A stretch of 64,000 nt of DNA from Mactra quadrangularis (Eukaryota; Mollusca; Bivalvia; Venerida; Mactridae): assembly GCA_025267735.1 (NCBI GenBank), contig CM046303.1:35725380-35789379 (forward strand), given 5' to 3'. The first letter of the stretch is position 1; each line of letters opens with the position of its first letter. The notes below the pieces were generated by a model. The model did not search any database. It was not told the origin of the DNA and saw only the letters and a list, made by a program, of their open reading frames with translations. Position numbers and translations under genes: made by a program. Of the stretch, positions 27,447 to 38,213 are shown piece after piece.

Positions 27447-28549
27447 GACGTATCGATAAGTCCTTAGAGCTGTTTTACTGAAGCGCATGATGTTGAGTCA
27501 AAAAAGTGTTACATGAAAAAAACGCCGTCATAATTTCTAAGTCCAAAACTGGCTACGTGACTTCAAGAAAACAAGTTTGTCTAGCTATACCAAATTAACA
27601 TTTTTATCAATTTTATATCAACCAAAGACAAAACTTAAATAACCGTTTAGTAAAAATTATAATTTGCATTAGACACTGAATGCTATTATTTTTTTCTTTT
27701 AGACTCAATGAGTTAGTAACAAAAGCAACAAATGTCGAATATGATGTAAACACAAATGTAGGGGAAGGAATCGGCTAGAAGCAGTACCAATTGTGGTCGC
27801 CACCCGTAATTTTACAATTGACTTATCATAATTTGTTTTGTAAAAAGTAAATTGTTAATAGGCTGTAAATTTTATTGATTTCCTCCTCATACACAAGTTC
27901 TTTAATTATCCACCATGCTCCTTTAGTAAGGTGTGTCAGAAGTTAACCATGTACCTTTCCAAATTCATTTATTCAATGCCTTTTATACCAATGTGACTAT
28001 GGTAATTGTTTAGAAAGGTAGCGCTAAAATGGGATCATATGGCGTCATGTTGTCTCTTATGATTTCTCGTATGACAATTCAAGTAACATAGTTTGTCAAT
28101 TTTAATATATTACAACGTCATCTCTAAGAAGACATAATGGAATTGGAAACCTTATAATGACAAGAAGACAATCGTCGTTGTAATCCATTCTAGCACTCTC
28201 GTCACCAAAACCACCACTCACGTGTTACTAACATCTAATCGTAGCTGTGATACTTTTCTCTTGGAACCACATTAAACGATTCTTTGATTCAATAATACAA
28301 TAAAACTACAAGAGGTATAGATAGCTATATAAAACTAAGTTAGTTATTCAATATTATCAGGAAAATGATTGACAAAGAACATTTGTTTCTAGGAAAGCAT
28401 TTTACATGAAATTTCAGTTTTCTTATCTGATCACATACTCTATACACCATTTATCACCAAGACATAGATTACCTGCCATGAAACAAATCCACCAATATAT
28501 TGTCATCTTGACTTTTCCAATCCTTTACGTATGCTTTTATGTATCTCTT

Positions 28550-29726
28550 CATTCGAAACAACCTCGGCGATCATCTACGAATATATTCCTCGGAATTCAG
28601 GCGTAGTAGGAAAACAACCAGGTTATAAGGTCCGGCGATTAACTCCCCGGCAAGTAGTTTCATTATTGTTTATACATGGACGTGTAAAGTCAAAATCATT
28701 ATTTGACAGCATTAAACATGCACTTTATTAGTTTCCGTATCGATTTACGTCTTACTTCGTATACATTCGTCAAGTTTCGTTGCTTTAATTAGTGACAATA
28801 CTAATTATGGATGGAAAAGTAACGATTGTATTATATCAAACGGTTTGTGGTGCAGAGGTAAAGTACTGACTTGTCAATCGAAATACCCCAAATTCCATAA
28901 AATTCATGTTTTCTACAGAATCTTGCGAACACTAGTAACATAGTAGCAACATTATACTTATCACTTTTACTAATTGACTGAATATTAATTATATATCAAT
29001 TAACGACATTTGTTGTCTCTTCATAATCATACAATTTTCTTTATTTATATTTTTATGGTTAAAGGCTGAAGGACTTACATAAATGAATACGCCTATAATG
29101 TGTGTAATACACTTTCGCTCAGTTTTTATATAAATAGAATCATGGAATCCGTATGCCGTCGTGTTAACAAGTATTTGTAAAGCATGTACTGATTATGTTT
29201 AAATTACAAAAAATAAGGTGAGATCGAACCCGTAGCCTCTTGATTGTGAGTTGGTACGTTTAACCACTACATCAAGTCTTTAGATGCCTCTTTGTGTCCT
29301 ATTACTAAACCTTAAAATAATATATTCGTGAATTTACGGAGATATAATTCGGAAATTCACGACTATGCATACAGTGCATGTTTAATGTTGCCTAATAAAT
29401 ATCTAACAATTGGCGTGCAATTATACTAATTAGCTACATAACAACATTCAGAAGTCTTAATCGTAGCAAATGGTCATGGATTGTCTACATAAACATTGAA
29501 ACACGCCTACCTGTCATTTTCATGTACAACACTTAATAATAGCATTGTTACACACTTTTAAACATTTCAACACTACATCGTATTTCTGTGCAGTACAGAA
29601 TATATATAAATCTAAACCAAATTCCATAAAATTCATGTTTTCTACAGAATCCATGTTTGATCTACTTTTCACCTTATGATATCCAAGGTTTATCTGCGAG
29701 AAAGATCGCCGAGGTAGTTCCGAATG
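28550..29726. repeat. 35-bp direct repeat with flanking ~23-bp inverted repeat
   Basis: A 35-bp segment containing AATTCCATAAAATTCATG is identical at 28888-28922 and 29617-29651. Outside these, a CATTCGAAACAACCTCGGCG-type segment (28550-28572) reappears inverted at 29704-29726 with two mismatches. This may be the outline of a ~1.2-kb mobile element whose ends are those inverted segments; the interior has no gene. Confidence 0.55.
29219..29285 (-). repeat. tRNA-like SINE head
   Basis: The minus strand reads GATGTAGTGGTTAAACG (A-box-like) then GGGTTCGATCTC (B box). It lacks a well-paired acceptor stem, so it is likely SINE-derived. Confidence 0.5.
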
Positions 29727-30317
29727 GTATTTCTTATGCTTTTTTATTTACCCTTATTTTACTCACTTTAACTCACCTTTTCGTTTCTTGCATTTTCTAC
29801 ATTCGTTACCGTTTACTTTACCCATATGTCCCTTCTTTCTAACATATTTTCCTGATTTGTTTTATATTTCTCTATCTAACAGCCTTTCCCCTATTATCCC
29901 TATTTCTCTCCTTGTTATATTTAGCCTTTGCCTGTTCCTACGCGGAAAGCTTTAATGCTCATTATTCTGTTATTTATTTGATGTTTAAAGAAAATCTAAA
30001 AGCATATTCCCTCTTTATTTGTTGACTGGGTGGTAGGTATGTATGGAATACTATTGCTGCATTTGGTATATTTTCTTACTTCGTGTTCGATTGGGTTCAG
30101 TCACTTGAAATCACTGTAAACTTTACGAACAGCATATCGTGGGGTTGATCCCGGCTTCGAGATAGTAGAAAGTTGTTTGCAAGAGACGTGTTTCCTGAAA
30201 AATGGTAAATTCCAGGAAGTACGATCAGATAATCAGTCTATCTCATATTACTTGATATGTTAAAAAGTACGATAAAACAAACAAAAACAATAATGTGATA
30301 GTCCGTATAGCCATACA

Positions 30318-30685
30318 TACAGTTCCCTCCAAAAGTTTGGAGACATTTTTATTTTTTACACCTACTACATAGGTTTAATAAGAAAATTATTTACTGTTTG
30401 TTTTTATATGGTTTTAAAGTTTTGCTTTATATTTTTTGGTTATCATTTTATTTATATTAAGTGAGACTACAAAAATAACTTAAAATCTATGTTATGGAAT
30501 AAATTACATTTTACATGGTTTTGAGGCTGAATCTCAAAATTGTGTAGCATTCATGAACTTTGTTTTCAATTTGTCACTAACAATACTTAAATATATTAAA
30601 AATAATGATTCTACAAAAAATAATCATCAAATTTCAAGAATTGAAGTAAATTTCTAATGTCTCTAAATTTTTGGTGGGTACTGTA
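30318..30685. mobile_element. 368-bp MITE with Tc1/mariner-type ends
   Basis: The left end TACAGTTCCCTCCAAAAG, continuing TTTGGAGACATT, is matched at the right end by the inverted TACAGTACCCACCAAAAA followed by TTTAGAGACATT. A TA dinucleotide sits at each edge, the Tc1/mariner target. The interior is AT-rich with no frame. CAGTNCCCNCCAAAA is typical of Tc1-like terminal repeats. Confidence 0.88.
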
Positions 30686-31651
30686 GGTTCTGCGCTTTAA
30701 AATAAACTTTCATCGTTTCAGGAGAAATAACGCATTTCCAATATGTTAACTAAACTTACCTTTACCAGGGTTGTCTGAAACAGGCTACCATTATAAAAAC
30801 TTTCATTCTAAACACATGGACTATACTAGTGGATACCGGGGAAAAACTGATGGATACAAGGAGTTGTCTGTCTCATAGGACTTCAACTACTAGAATGAGG
30901 CGGCACTTAAGTAAATAAAAACAGAAAATCTCATCCTTCGCATATCACCCTCCACTTTCTATTTCACAGATTGCTAAAGTAATCATTTTATTTAATTACT
31001 AACCAAACATCAGGTGGTTCTTGTAACATAACCAAATTATTTTTGATTTATGAGAAATAAACTGTTGCTTTTCTTGTACCAAGATTTTCTATGACAAATT
31101 TTGTTCTAATAATGATTCTGGAAACTTTACTATTCCTCTGTATGTTGTCTCAGTATGCCACGTGTTTCCGACTGCTGTAAACATTGGAAGAATAAAACCT
31201 ATTATCACATGTTTGCACTTCTTATTAGGTAATGCGAAATTTCGAAACTAAAGTTTAGGAAAGCTTTAAACAATGACTCAAGGTTTCACACGCTGCGTAT
31301 CATACTCATACATAACGTTCGTAAACAATATGCAAACATATCAAGAACAGAAATAGTATTAAAGCACGCACCTAATAAACCATCAAAAAGCAAAGAGGGC
31401 GTTGTTTTAAACGTTTTTTTTTAACTTTTAATATAAAAAGACACCACAAACAAATAGCGAAAACAAGAACCTGAGGAGTTTCCACAATGGAATACACAGT
31501 GTAATCATAATACAGTGTTAAAAGTTGTTGGAGGAAGTTGTTGCTACTGATCACTTCAACAGTAAAGCATGCTTTGTGGCCTTTTGTGCGCGAACTTCTT
31601 GATGATGTATATAATGTTTCTCATGTGTTATTTATATTATTTTCTTTTTTT
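30686..31651. other. No gene or repeat recognised
   Basis: AT-rich intron sequence with short random frames only. Confidence 0.5.
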
Positions 31652-31953
31652 GTAATGTATATTATGTTGTATACTGTCTTTCTTCATTTTTTTTTATTTT
31701 TTTTTATTTTTTTTTGTAATGTATATATGTTGTATACTGTCTTTCTTCATTTTTTTTCATTTTTTTGTAATGTATATATGTTGTATACTGTCTTTCTTCA
31801 TTTTTTTTCATTTTTTTGTAATGTATATATGTTGTATACTGTCTTTCTTCATTTTTTTTCATTTTTTTGTAATGTATATATGTTGTATACTGTCTTTCTT
31901 CATTTTTTTTTATTTTTTTGTAATGTATATATGTTGTATACTGTCTTTCTTCA
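31652..31953. repeat. Minisatellite, 51-bp unit x 6
   Basis: GTAATGTATATATGTTGTAT begins at 31652 (variant), 31716, 31767, 31818, 31869 and 31920. Spacing is 51 bp after the first unit, which carries an expanded T tract. The two overlapping frames of 144 and 170 codons are repeat translations (Phe, Tyr, Cys rich), not genes. Confidence 0.95.
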
Positions 31954-33989
31954 TCGTCATTTTAATAAATGACATATTCAATCTCATCACTCTTTGTCAT
32001 TCTATATGTTTTATTTTATATTTTGTTATAAACTGGCTACATCAAGAACGAGCTGCTGAAAATGACTTGACCACTTCAGCTCAGTTTATCACTCTGACAA
32101 AGGTTGTGGATATAAAGTTGATTTGGTTTAATGTAGAGAAGTTCAGAATTAAATCATACACTAAAATAAAACTAATAGACCAAATCGTTTACGTAACTTT
32201 TTTTCTTCACTTACAATGTAAGCTGCCGTAACATTGTAAGGGTGAGAAGTTACATCTAATAGAAAAAATGTTTAATGGTCATTTCCATGACTTATTTTAA
32301 TTAACAGTTTTTTGGTTATAAATGAGTGGTGGTAAAACAATAGAATAGTTGGACAATAATATAAGTATAGATGGGAACACAACCAAGGCCAGTTTACCGT
32401 TTACGTCTTGCCATATTATGGATTACCAACGTGGTCTTTTTATTATTGCACCTTAGAGATAAATCAAACATGAACAGAACAAAATACGTGTACATATCTT
32501 GTGAAAATAAATCTAAAAACTAAAAATTATTTAGACACTATTTGCGTGTAATAACATAGTTATAAACAACGTTGTTACCGAAGCGCGTAATTCATTCATC
32601 GGTCTCGGGTCAATTTGCACCAGCAGTGTTAAAAACGATCATAACCTTACATGCAAGCGGAAACCTTCTGATTTTCAATGTATTATTCTGTCTCAGGTCA
32701 GTTTGAACCAACTGTATGAAATTTCAGCCAAATGAACCTGACCTGATATCAACACATAAAGCATGTAGTGGAACGTTATGTTGTCTGATTGTTATGAACT
32801 TAGTTCTTTGTCAGACACAACACACGCAAATTCAACATTCATAAACAAATGTACACTTTAAATCAATCAATATGATTGCTGTATCCAGCATCGACCATTG
32901 AATATTTTATAGTAATTTGTCGTGTTATTTTCCGCTTTTTCTTCACTCACAAAAAAACAACAAAAAATTTCTCGTATATCAAGTTGGCTGTCAGAAATAA
33001 TGCCTTTAAATGTGTCATTATGTTGCCATGTGACCAGTAAATACATTACATTGTATGATTGAGTTGTGAAGTATTAAAGTGACATCATACAAACCTATTG
33101 CAGTCGGTCTTTGATATACGCATATTTTCATGACGCATGCGCATTACGTATTAATAATATTGTATTGTATTAAATAGGTTTTTTTGCAATTTTATTCGTT
33201 TGTAAAAGCAATAACAAAGCTCCATAGAGGAAATCTGTCAGTTAGTTAGATTCTCAAGGGATATTTAATGTTTTAGCGTTATTTCATATATACGCTGTGT
33301 AGAAACGTATATATACTTTATATGCTTTTTGCTTTGTATTTATAACATGGTTGTTTTCTTTGTCTGAGAAATAATTCATTTGGGAGAATGCTTATCTTAA
33401 CAATTTATTCTAAAGACTTCAGTGTCTTTCATCGTATGAACACTCACTTCGTATTAATTGAATGTAGCAAGATTACAATGGACTGTTGGTTTGTAACAAG
33501 AACTAAACAATGAGTCTCCTATTAAAAAAGGTTTAAACTGATTCAAACGGAGTCAAATTATTTCATTGGCGTGAACACAGTTCTTTCAAGGACCACACGT
33601 GTTGATGGTTGAATTCAATTGGTGTTGATTCTACTTAGATAAAACAGTGTAAATCGTACAATCAGTTGTTTAAAGATAGACCACACAGGATTAATCTTGA
33701 GTTAAGCCTTTGGCTCAAAAGTCTTAAGTTAGTAAACGCAAATCGAAAACTATTATTGAAAAAAAAATCACTTGTCACTCGTCCCAGTTTCACGGCGGAG
33801 TGATATTACGAGGGTCAATTGATTTTTAGACATTTTCCGTATTCTTGACTTAATATTCATCACAATGCAATAAAATTCTGTCCGACTGACCAGTATATAA
33901 AATGTATTTGTATCTCTAAATTTCCTAGTCCTCTTTGAATATATAACAGGTTGGTGTCTCATCTACGTGTAGGACGTCAGGTTACTGTA

Positions 33990-34180
33990 TATGAGCAGTG
34001 GCCCAGTGGTAGTACGCTCGCTTATGGGTCGAGAGGTCCATGGTTCAAACCCTTCCATAGACTCTACTTATTTCCTTGAATGCACTCAATCCAGTCGTAA
34101 TTGGGAACTGTGATGGGTCACCTGCATGAAGGAGATTTCAAAAAGTAGGCTGAACAATGAACTGACGTTAATCTGCACAA
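33990..34180 (+). repeat. tRNA-derived SINE
   Basis: TGGCCCAGTGGTAGTACGC (A box) and GGTTCAAACC (B box) are 30-odd bases apart, followed by ~110 bp of SINE-like body. It lies about 160 bp upstream of the loop-A exon. Confidence 0.6.
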
Positions 34181-34338
34181 TAACTTTTTTTAAATATAAC
34201 GTGATGTAGCCGATTGGCAAAGAATATAATATATCTGTACAGTGACAGTAACATAAGGTTTATCAAATCCTCAACATGAATTGTTGGTAGTTCGCCAAAT
34301 AAAGTAAATAATTTGTTTTACTTTGTTTTGCATTTCAG

Positions 34339-34448
34339 CAATGGAAAGACGCATTATTGAGATGGGACCCTGCGGAATTTGACGGCTTAGAAAAAATAAT
34401 GGTTCCGCCAGAAACTGTCTGGATCCCCGATATTGTATTATATAATTT
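34339..34448 (+). CDS. nAChR subunit exon: loop A (WIPDIVLYN)
   Basis: A 110-nt exon between CATTTCAG and GTAAGT encodes QWKDALLRWDP, then the loop-A signature VPPETVWIPDIVLYN, ending with two bases (TT) of a Phe codon. It enters in phase 0 and leaves in phase 2. The 110-nt length and both phases match the conserved exon 4 of vertebrate nAChR genes (from memory). The loop-A Trp-x-Pro-Asp and the following Tyr-Asn are intact. The TT is completed by the first base of each of the three downstream alternative exons (T, C or C), always giving Phe and so YNFAD. This supports all three being partners of this one exon. Confidence 0.96.
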
Positions 34449-34928
34449 GTAAGTACAAAATTTAAATTAAATATCTCTATAGCATTTAAATTTAATCATA
34501 GAAGATGTCTGTTTTCAGTACGCCTAGCACTGTCACAAAGTCCGTTCAATTCAGTTAAGTCTTTGCAGTTAAGAGAAGGATTTTACACGTACTTAGAGTT
34601 AGTAGACAATCCCTTTTAAAACACTAGTCTCAAGACAAGAGACATATTCTTTAGTAGTGTTTAAGTTAATTGAAATATATATTAACTTACCGTGACTTTA
34701 ATGATGCGTTTAAGCAACCAGCTACATTTCTTAAAGAGATGTCACAATAACGCTTGAAATAGTTTTTAATGTTATCAATATATGTTTATGACGATCTGAC
34801 TTTAAAGTCGAGTTGTAAATGATGACTGAATGAAACTTCTCTATGATCTAGGACCATGAGTTTAAGCTTATTTTATGCCATTTTTATGTGGGAAATAAAC
34901 TGCCAACGTAAGTGTTTAATACAAGTTA

Positions 34929-35340
34929 ATCCAAAGGCCGCTTTGCCCACTGGTACCCTTCCTACTCCAAAAATACCTAATCGGGAGTACTAGAGTACGG
35001 TGGCATTGAGGTGACATGGAGATATATTTAAAATTTACGTTATAATTGACCAATAAGAGTTGTCGAAATTGGCGACCATTTTGTTGGGTGTGCGCACGTA
35101 CAGCTATTGCGTGGCCACGTAAACGTTATTGCATGCGCAGGTAATAGCTACTGCGTGCGCACGTAAAGCTATTACGTGGTCACGTAAACGTTATTGCGTG
35201 CGCACGTAATAGCTACTGCGTGGCCACGTAAACGTTATTGCGTGTGCACGTAAATTATAATATATATCTCCATGTCACCTCTATGCCACCGTACTAGAGG
35301 GCGAAGCGCTAGGAAATTGGCTACATGTCTCGCTTGGCCG
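34929..35340. repeat. Palindromic element interrupted by a nested MITE
   Basis: Left part (34,929-34,995): GGCCGCTTTG, GGTACCCTTC and TACTAGAG. Right part (35,294-35,340): CTAGAGGGCGAAGCGCTAGG followed by CTTGGCCGCG. Together they resemble the foldback at 23,844-23,983 opened up by insertion of the 298-bp element. Confidence 0.65.
34996..35293. mobile_element. 298-bp MITE with CpG-rich palindromic core, 6-bp TSD
   Basis: TIRs TACGGTGGCATTGAGGTGAC (left) and its inverse ending GTCACCTCTATGCCACCGTA (right) extend to about 34 bp with one mismatch. CTAGAG is duplicated at 34990-34995 and 35294-35299. The core (about 35,090-35,265) is an array of ~21-bp units such as GTGGCCACGTAAACGTTATT and GTGCGCACGTAATAGCTA, unusually rich in CpG and ACGT for this AT-rich region. 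Confidence 0.88.
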
Positions 35341-35756
35341 CGATTTTTAAAATGATCGTAAAACAAAACAACAAAAACACTGATAATTTTATTTTAGAAC
35401 TGCAAAAGGGGTTATCTACTTTACTTATGTAAATTTCAATATAATGACTTTTTACTTTAATAATACAACACTTTGTGATTGAACATGTTTATGCTATGTT
35501 TATGATTGATTTGTTTTGGTAATATGTTGATAGCTTACTCTGTATGCATTCGAATCCTATTAAAATTAAGAGCGTTGTTTTTGTTTTTATGAGCAAGGAA
35601 CTTGTTGTTTAGTACCTTAATGCTTAGTACTAGGGGAACTAGGAAGGCTTTAAAGTACATCGTAAATAGATATCAGTTGGTTTACAGTCTAGCTTAAAGT
35701 ACATTGTATTGAACACACTAATAAACCATTTTCTTTATTTGAAACTGTAGATGTCT

Positions 35757-36003
35757 GGTTTGGTTCCGAATTAAAAACACTATATATAGATGTTAGATTT
35801 ATTATTCCGTATATAGTAGTTTTAAATACCAAAATTCAAAAACTTTAGATATTCGTGCATTTTTTAGCTATTCGTGCATAAAATTAGAAGACGGAAAAAT
35901 ATAATTATTTAAATTGGAGAAAAAGGCCTCTAAAAGCTGCCATTTTTGGAAAAAATATACATTATATGTATATACATGTATAGTGTTTTCTACTCGGAAC
36001 CGT
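35757..36003. repeat. Small inverted-repeat element
   Basis: GGTTCCGAATTAAAAACACTATA near 35,760 is matched by inverted TATAGTGTTTTCTACTCGGAACC ending about 36,001. AT-rich interior with no frame. Same termini as the smaller element at 36,152-36,233. Confidence 0.65.
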
Positions 36004-36151
36004 GTCGATCACCTATTTTGAACAAAATCGTGATAAATTTTAAATAAACTAGATAATTATTGTATTATAACGTAACCTTAGAAATCCGACACCTTTAGGA
36101 CCGAATAGCGTTTCAAATTTTCTCATTTGTGATATGTATAATCATAGGCAG

Positions 36152-36233
36152 CCGGCTCGGTTCCTCGTCTTAAACACTATAGATACATATGTATATAAAA
36201 ACTTTAGTGTTTTTGACTCGGAACCGTTCCGGC
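36152..36233. repeat. Short inverted-repeat element
   Basis: CCGGCTCGGTTCCTCGTC...AAACACTA faces TAGTGTTTTTGACTCGGAAC ...CCGG around ~25 bases. Shares terminal sequence with 35,757-36,003 and looks like an internally deleted relative. Confidence 0.65.
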
Positions 36234-36532
36234 CGACTACCAGTGAATCGAGAAAATTGTCTGGAAATAAAAGCACCTGTGCGGCATATTCATATAAAAT
36301 CGCACTATGATATGATAACAGAAATAATACCGACTTACGACGAAAAGAGTGCGTACGATTGTGGATAATGCGGAAACAAGAGCTAACCATGATAATGGAG
36401 TCTGTGCAATCTGTAAATAAGGTCTCGTAACGGATTTTCGTCGTAATACGTACTAAAGTTTGTCACATTTTTTGTAAGCTTTAATTTCATTATATTTAAA
36501 ATGGTCGTATTTCTAGGGTTGCCTTGTATTTG

Positions 36533-36616
36533 AATATCGCAGGTTTAGCGCAAACGGTCGTAACTAACTCTTTTCTTATATTGAGTTACGACCATTTTTG
36601 CTAAACCCGCGATATA
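36533..36616. repeat. 84-bp hairpin
   Basis: ATATCGCAGGTTTAGCGCAA continuing ACGGTCGTAACTAACTC pairs with GAGTTACGACCATTTTTGC continuing TAAACCCGCGATAT around a ~12-base loop. It lies ~540 bp upstream of alternative exon A. Confidence 0.8.
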
Positions 36617-37155
36617 ATTGTGCATTAATATACTTACGTATATTATTTCATGTTAGGCCAATCTCATTCAAACCAAACAACTTAAAGCTCCACCGAATTT
36701 CCCACTACAGTGGTAGCTTTTACAGAGTCTGATTTCAATGAGATAATTGTTGATATATTTATTGACCCTGCAAGGTGAATACCGTACAATATATAACTAT
36801 AGATCAAAGCTGGAATCTATTCATGAATCTATTCATGAGGCTGCAATCTCTAAAACTCTGCTTACTTCACTCTGACTTCTAGCATAAATACTTTGCACAC
36901 TGCTTTACACATTAACCTACTAATCTGATAACCATGATTTTATTCAACTTTTAGTTAGTTTTAAAAATGCTATTTCAACACTTATTAAGATGGCTGTTTG
37001 GAATTATAATTTTTCTGCATTTTCAAGACATTTTTACTAGAGATGATTATTTACACTGTCTAATGAAAAATGTATATATGTTATATATGTATTTTTGTTT
37101 GTTGTACTAACTGTTACACGAAGCTATTTTTTAATCACCCATCACATTCTTATAG

Positions 37156-37613
37156 TGCCGATTCCCGTCTGGAAGAACAGCGTAATGCTCTTGTCAACGT
37201 CTTCCATGACGGTTTAGTAATGTGGGTTCCTCAAGCTATTCTTCGAAGTACCTGTGCATTCAACACTTTATTCTTCCCTTTTGATGAGAATGAATGTCAT
37301 CTTAAGTTTGGGTCTTGGACGCACGATGGCAGCAAACTGGATCTCCGATTCTTTAATAACATAGAGAAATTTTTAGTGGAAGATTTTGTGCCTGGAAATG
37401 AATGGGACTTAGTTGGTAACCGTGGAGAGAGAAATGTTAAAATATATGAATGCTGCAAGGATACACCATATCTGGATCTCAAGTTTTACATTCTACTGAA
37501 GAGGAAAACTGCTTTCTACAGTTTCATTTTACTCCTGCCATGTACTCTTTTATCCTGCCTGACTTTGGTCATATTTTGGGTACCTCCGGAATCTCCAGCA
37601 AAACTCATGCTTG
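37156..37613 (+). CDS. nAChR alternative exon A: loop E to start of M2
   Basis: 458 nt, acceptor TTCTTATAG, donor GTGAGA (weaker than the other two). It completes Phe of YNFAD and encodes 152 further residues: loop E (WVPQAILRSTC), Cys-loop C-x13-C (CAFNTLFFPFDENEC), loop B (SWTHDG), loop F, loop C with vicinal cysteines (YECCKDTPY), M1 (TAFYSFILLLPCTLLSCLTL) and PPESPAKLMLG entering M2. The vicinal Cys pair makes this an alpha-type, agonist-binding subunit. SPAK replaces the cation-channel SGEK: Pro at -2' and Ala at -1' instead of Glu, as in anion-selective Cys-loop channels. The pore 2' residue is Met. Unlike exons B and C, no N-glycosylation sequon lies in the RFFNNIEKF region. Confidence 0.95.
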
Positions 37614-37848
37614 GTGAGAAAACATGCACACATATGTAAAGACGTTTCTTCACCCTTAAATTTAGAATACATTTTAACTTTACCTATACGTATACATGTT
37701 TGCATCTTCCTCTTATACATAACGTATGCATGCACATGTCACGTTAGAGTAATGCATATAAATTAAGTCTATATTAAGTCATAGCTTCTAGCTGCTGCCA
37801 CGTGTAGATTATTTCACGATAAATTGGTTCATTACAGAGTCCTTTTAT

Positions 37849-38213
37849 TAGGGACTTTAGTCAGTTATCTTTCCCTGATAAAATCTGAAGCAATTCAATT
37901 GGTAAGTAGGTCCTTACAGTTGGAATCCTCGGATTTTATCATTGAGTTCCTATGTAAGGATAACAAAATATTTCATCTTATATCTTTCTTATTAATGGCG
38001 ATATTAACAGAAGTGATGAAATTTAGATAGTTCTTTACCCTAAAAATACTTATATTGAATTCTAAACAAATTAAATGATTTACAATAAAGTTATTTAAAA
38101 TTAATTTTGGCAAATTGACATTGAAAAGTAAAGGTAAAATCCGAGAAATCCAACTAATTGGACCTACCCATTTGAAAAGTATACAAGGGGAAATAACTGA
38201 CTAAGGTCCCTTA
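37849..38213. repeat. 365-bp inverted-repeat element just downstream of exon A
   Basis: AGGGACTTTAGTCAGTTAT faces ATAACTGACTAAGGTCCCT, and further in TAAGTAGGTCC...TTGGA...CGGATTTTATC faces GGTAAAATCCGAG...TCCAA...GGACCTACCCA, giving arms of about 95 bp with interruptions. It begins 235 bp after the exon-A donor. Probably a MITE; the strong predicted stem could affect splicing nearby. Confidence 0.8.

Larger units (their letters stand above)
7483..34338 (+). other. 26.9-kb nAChR intron
   Basis: It lies between donor GTAAGT (7483) and acceptor CATTTCAG (ending 34338), both phase 0, and joins WFTY to QWKD exactly as nAChR alignments require. It is packed with repeats described separately and holds no host exon I can support. 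Stretches where I see nothing: 7,483-8,229; 10,421-11,289; 13,970-16,244; 17,291-18,117; 18,181-21,759; 21,839-23,501; 24,661-26,439; 27,453-28,549; 31,954-33,989. Confidence 0.85.
34449..37155 (+). other. 2.7-kb intron before the alternative exons
   Basis: It is bounded by GTAAGT and TTCTTATAG. It contains a nested MITE, two small inverted-repeat elements and a hairpin (separate entries). Nothing seen in 36,617-37,155. Confidence 0.85.

Noticed and set aside
31538..32231. Two frames of 144 and 170 codons, Phe/Tyr/Cys rich
   Set aside because: They are translations of a 51-bp minisatellite plus AT-rich flank in two frames at once.
37070..37155. Met at 37070 as a gene start for exon A
   Set aside because: It lies in intron sequence; the acceptor at 37155 and the phase match with the loop-A exon define the exon.
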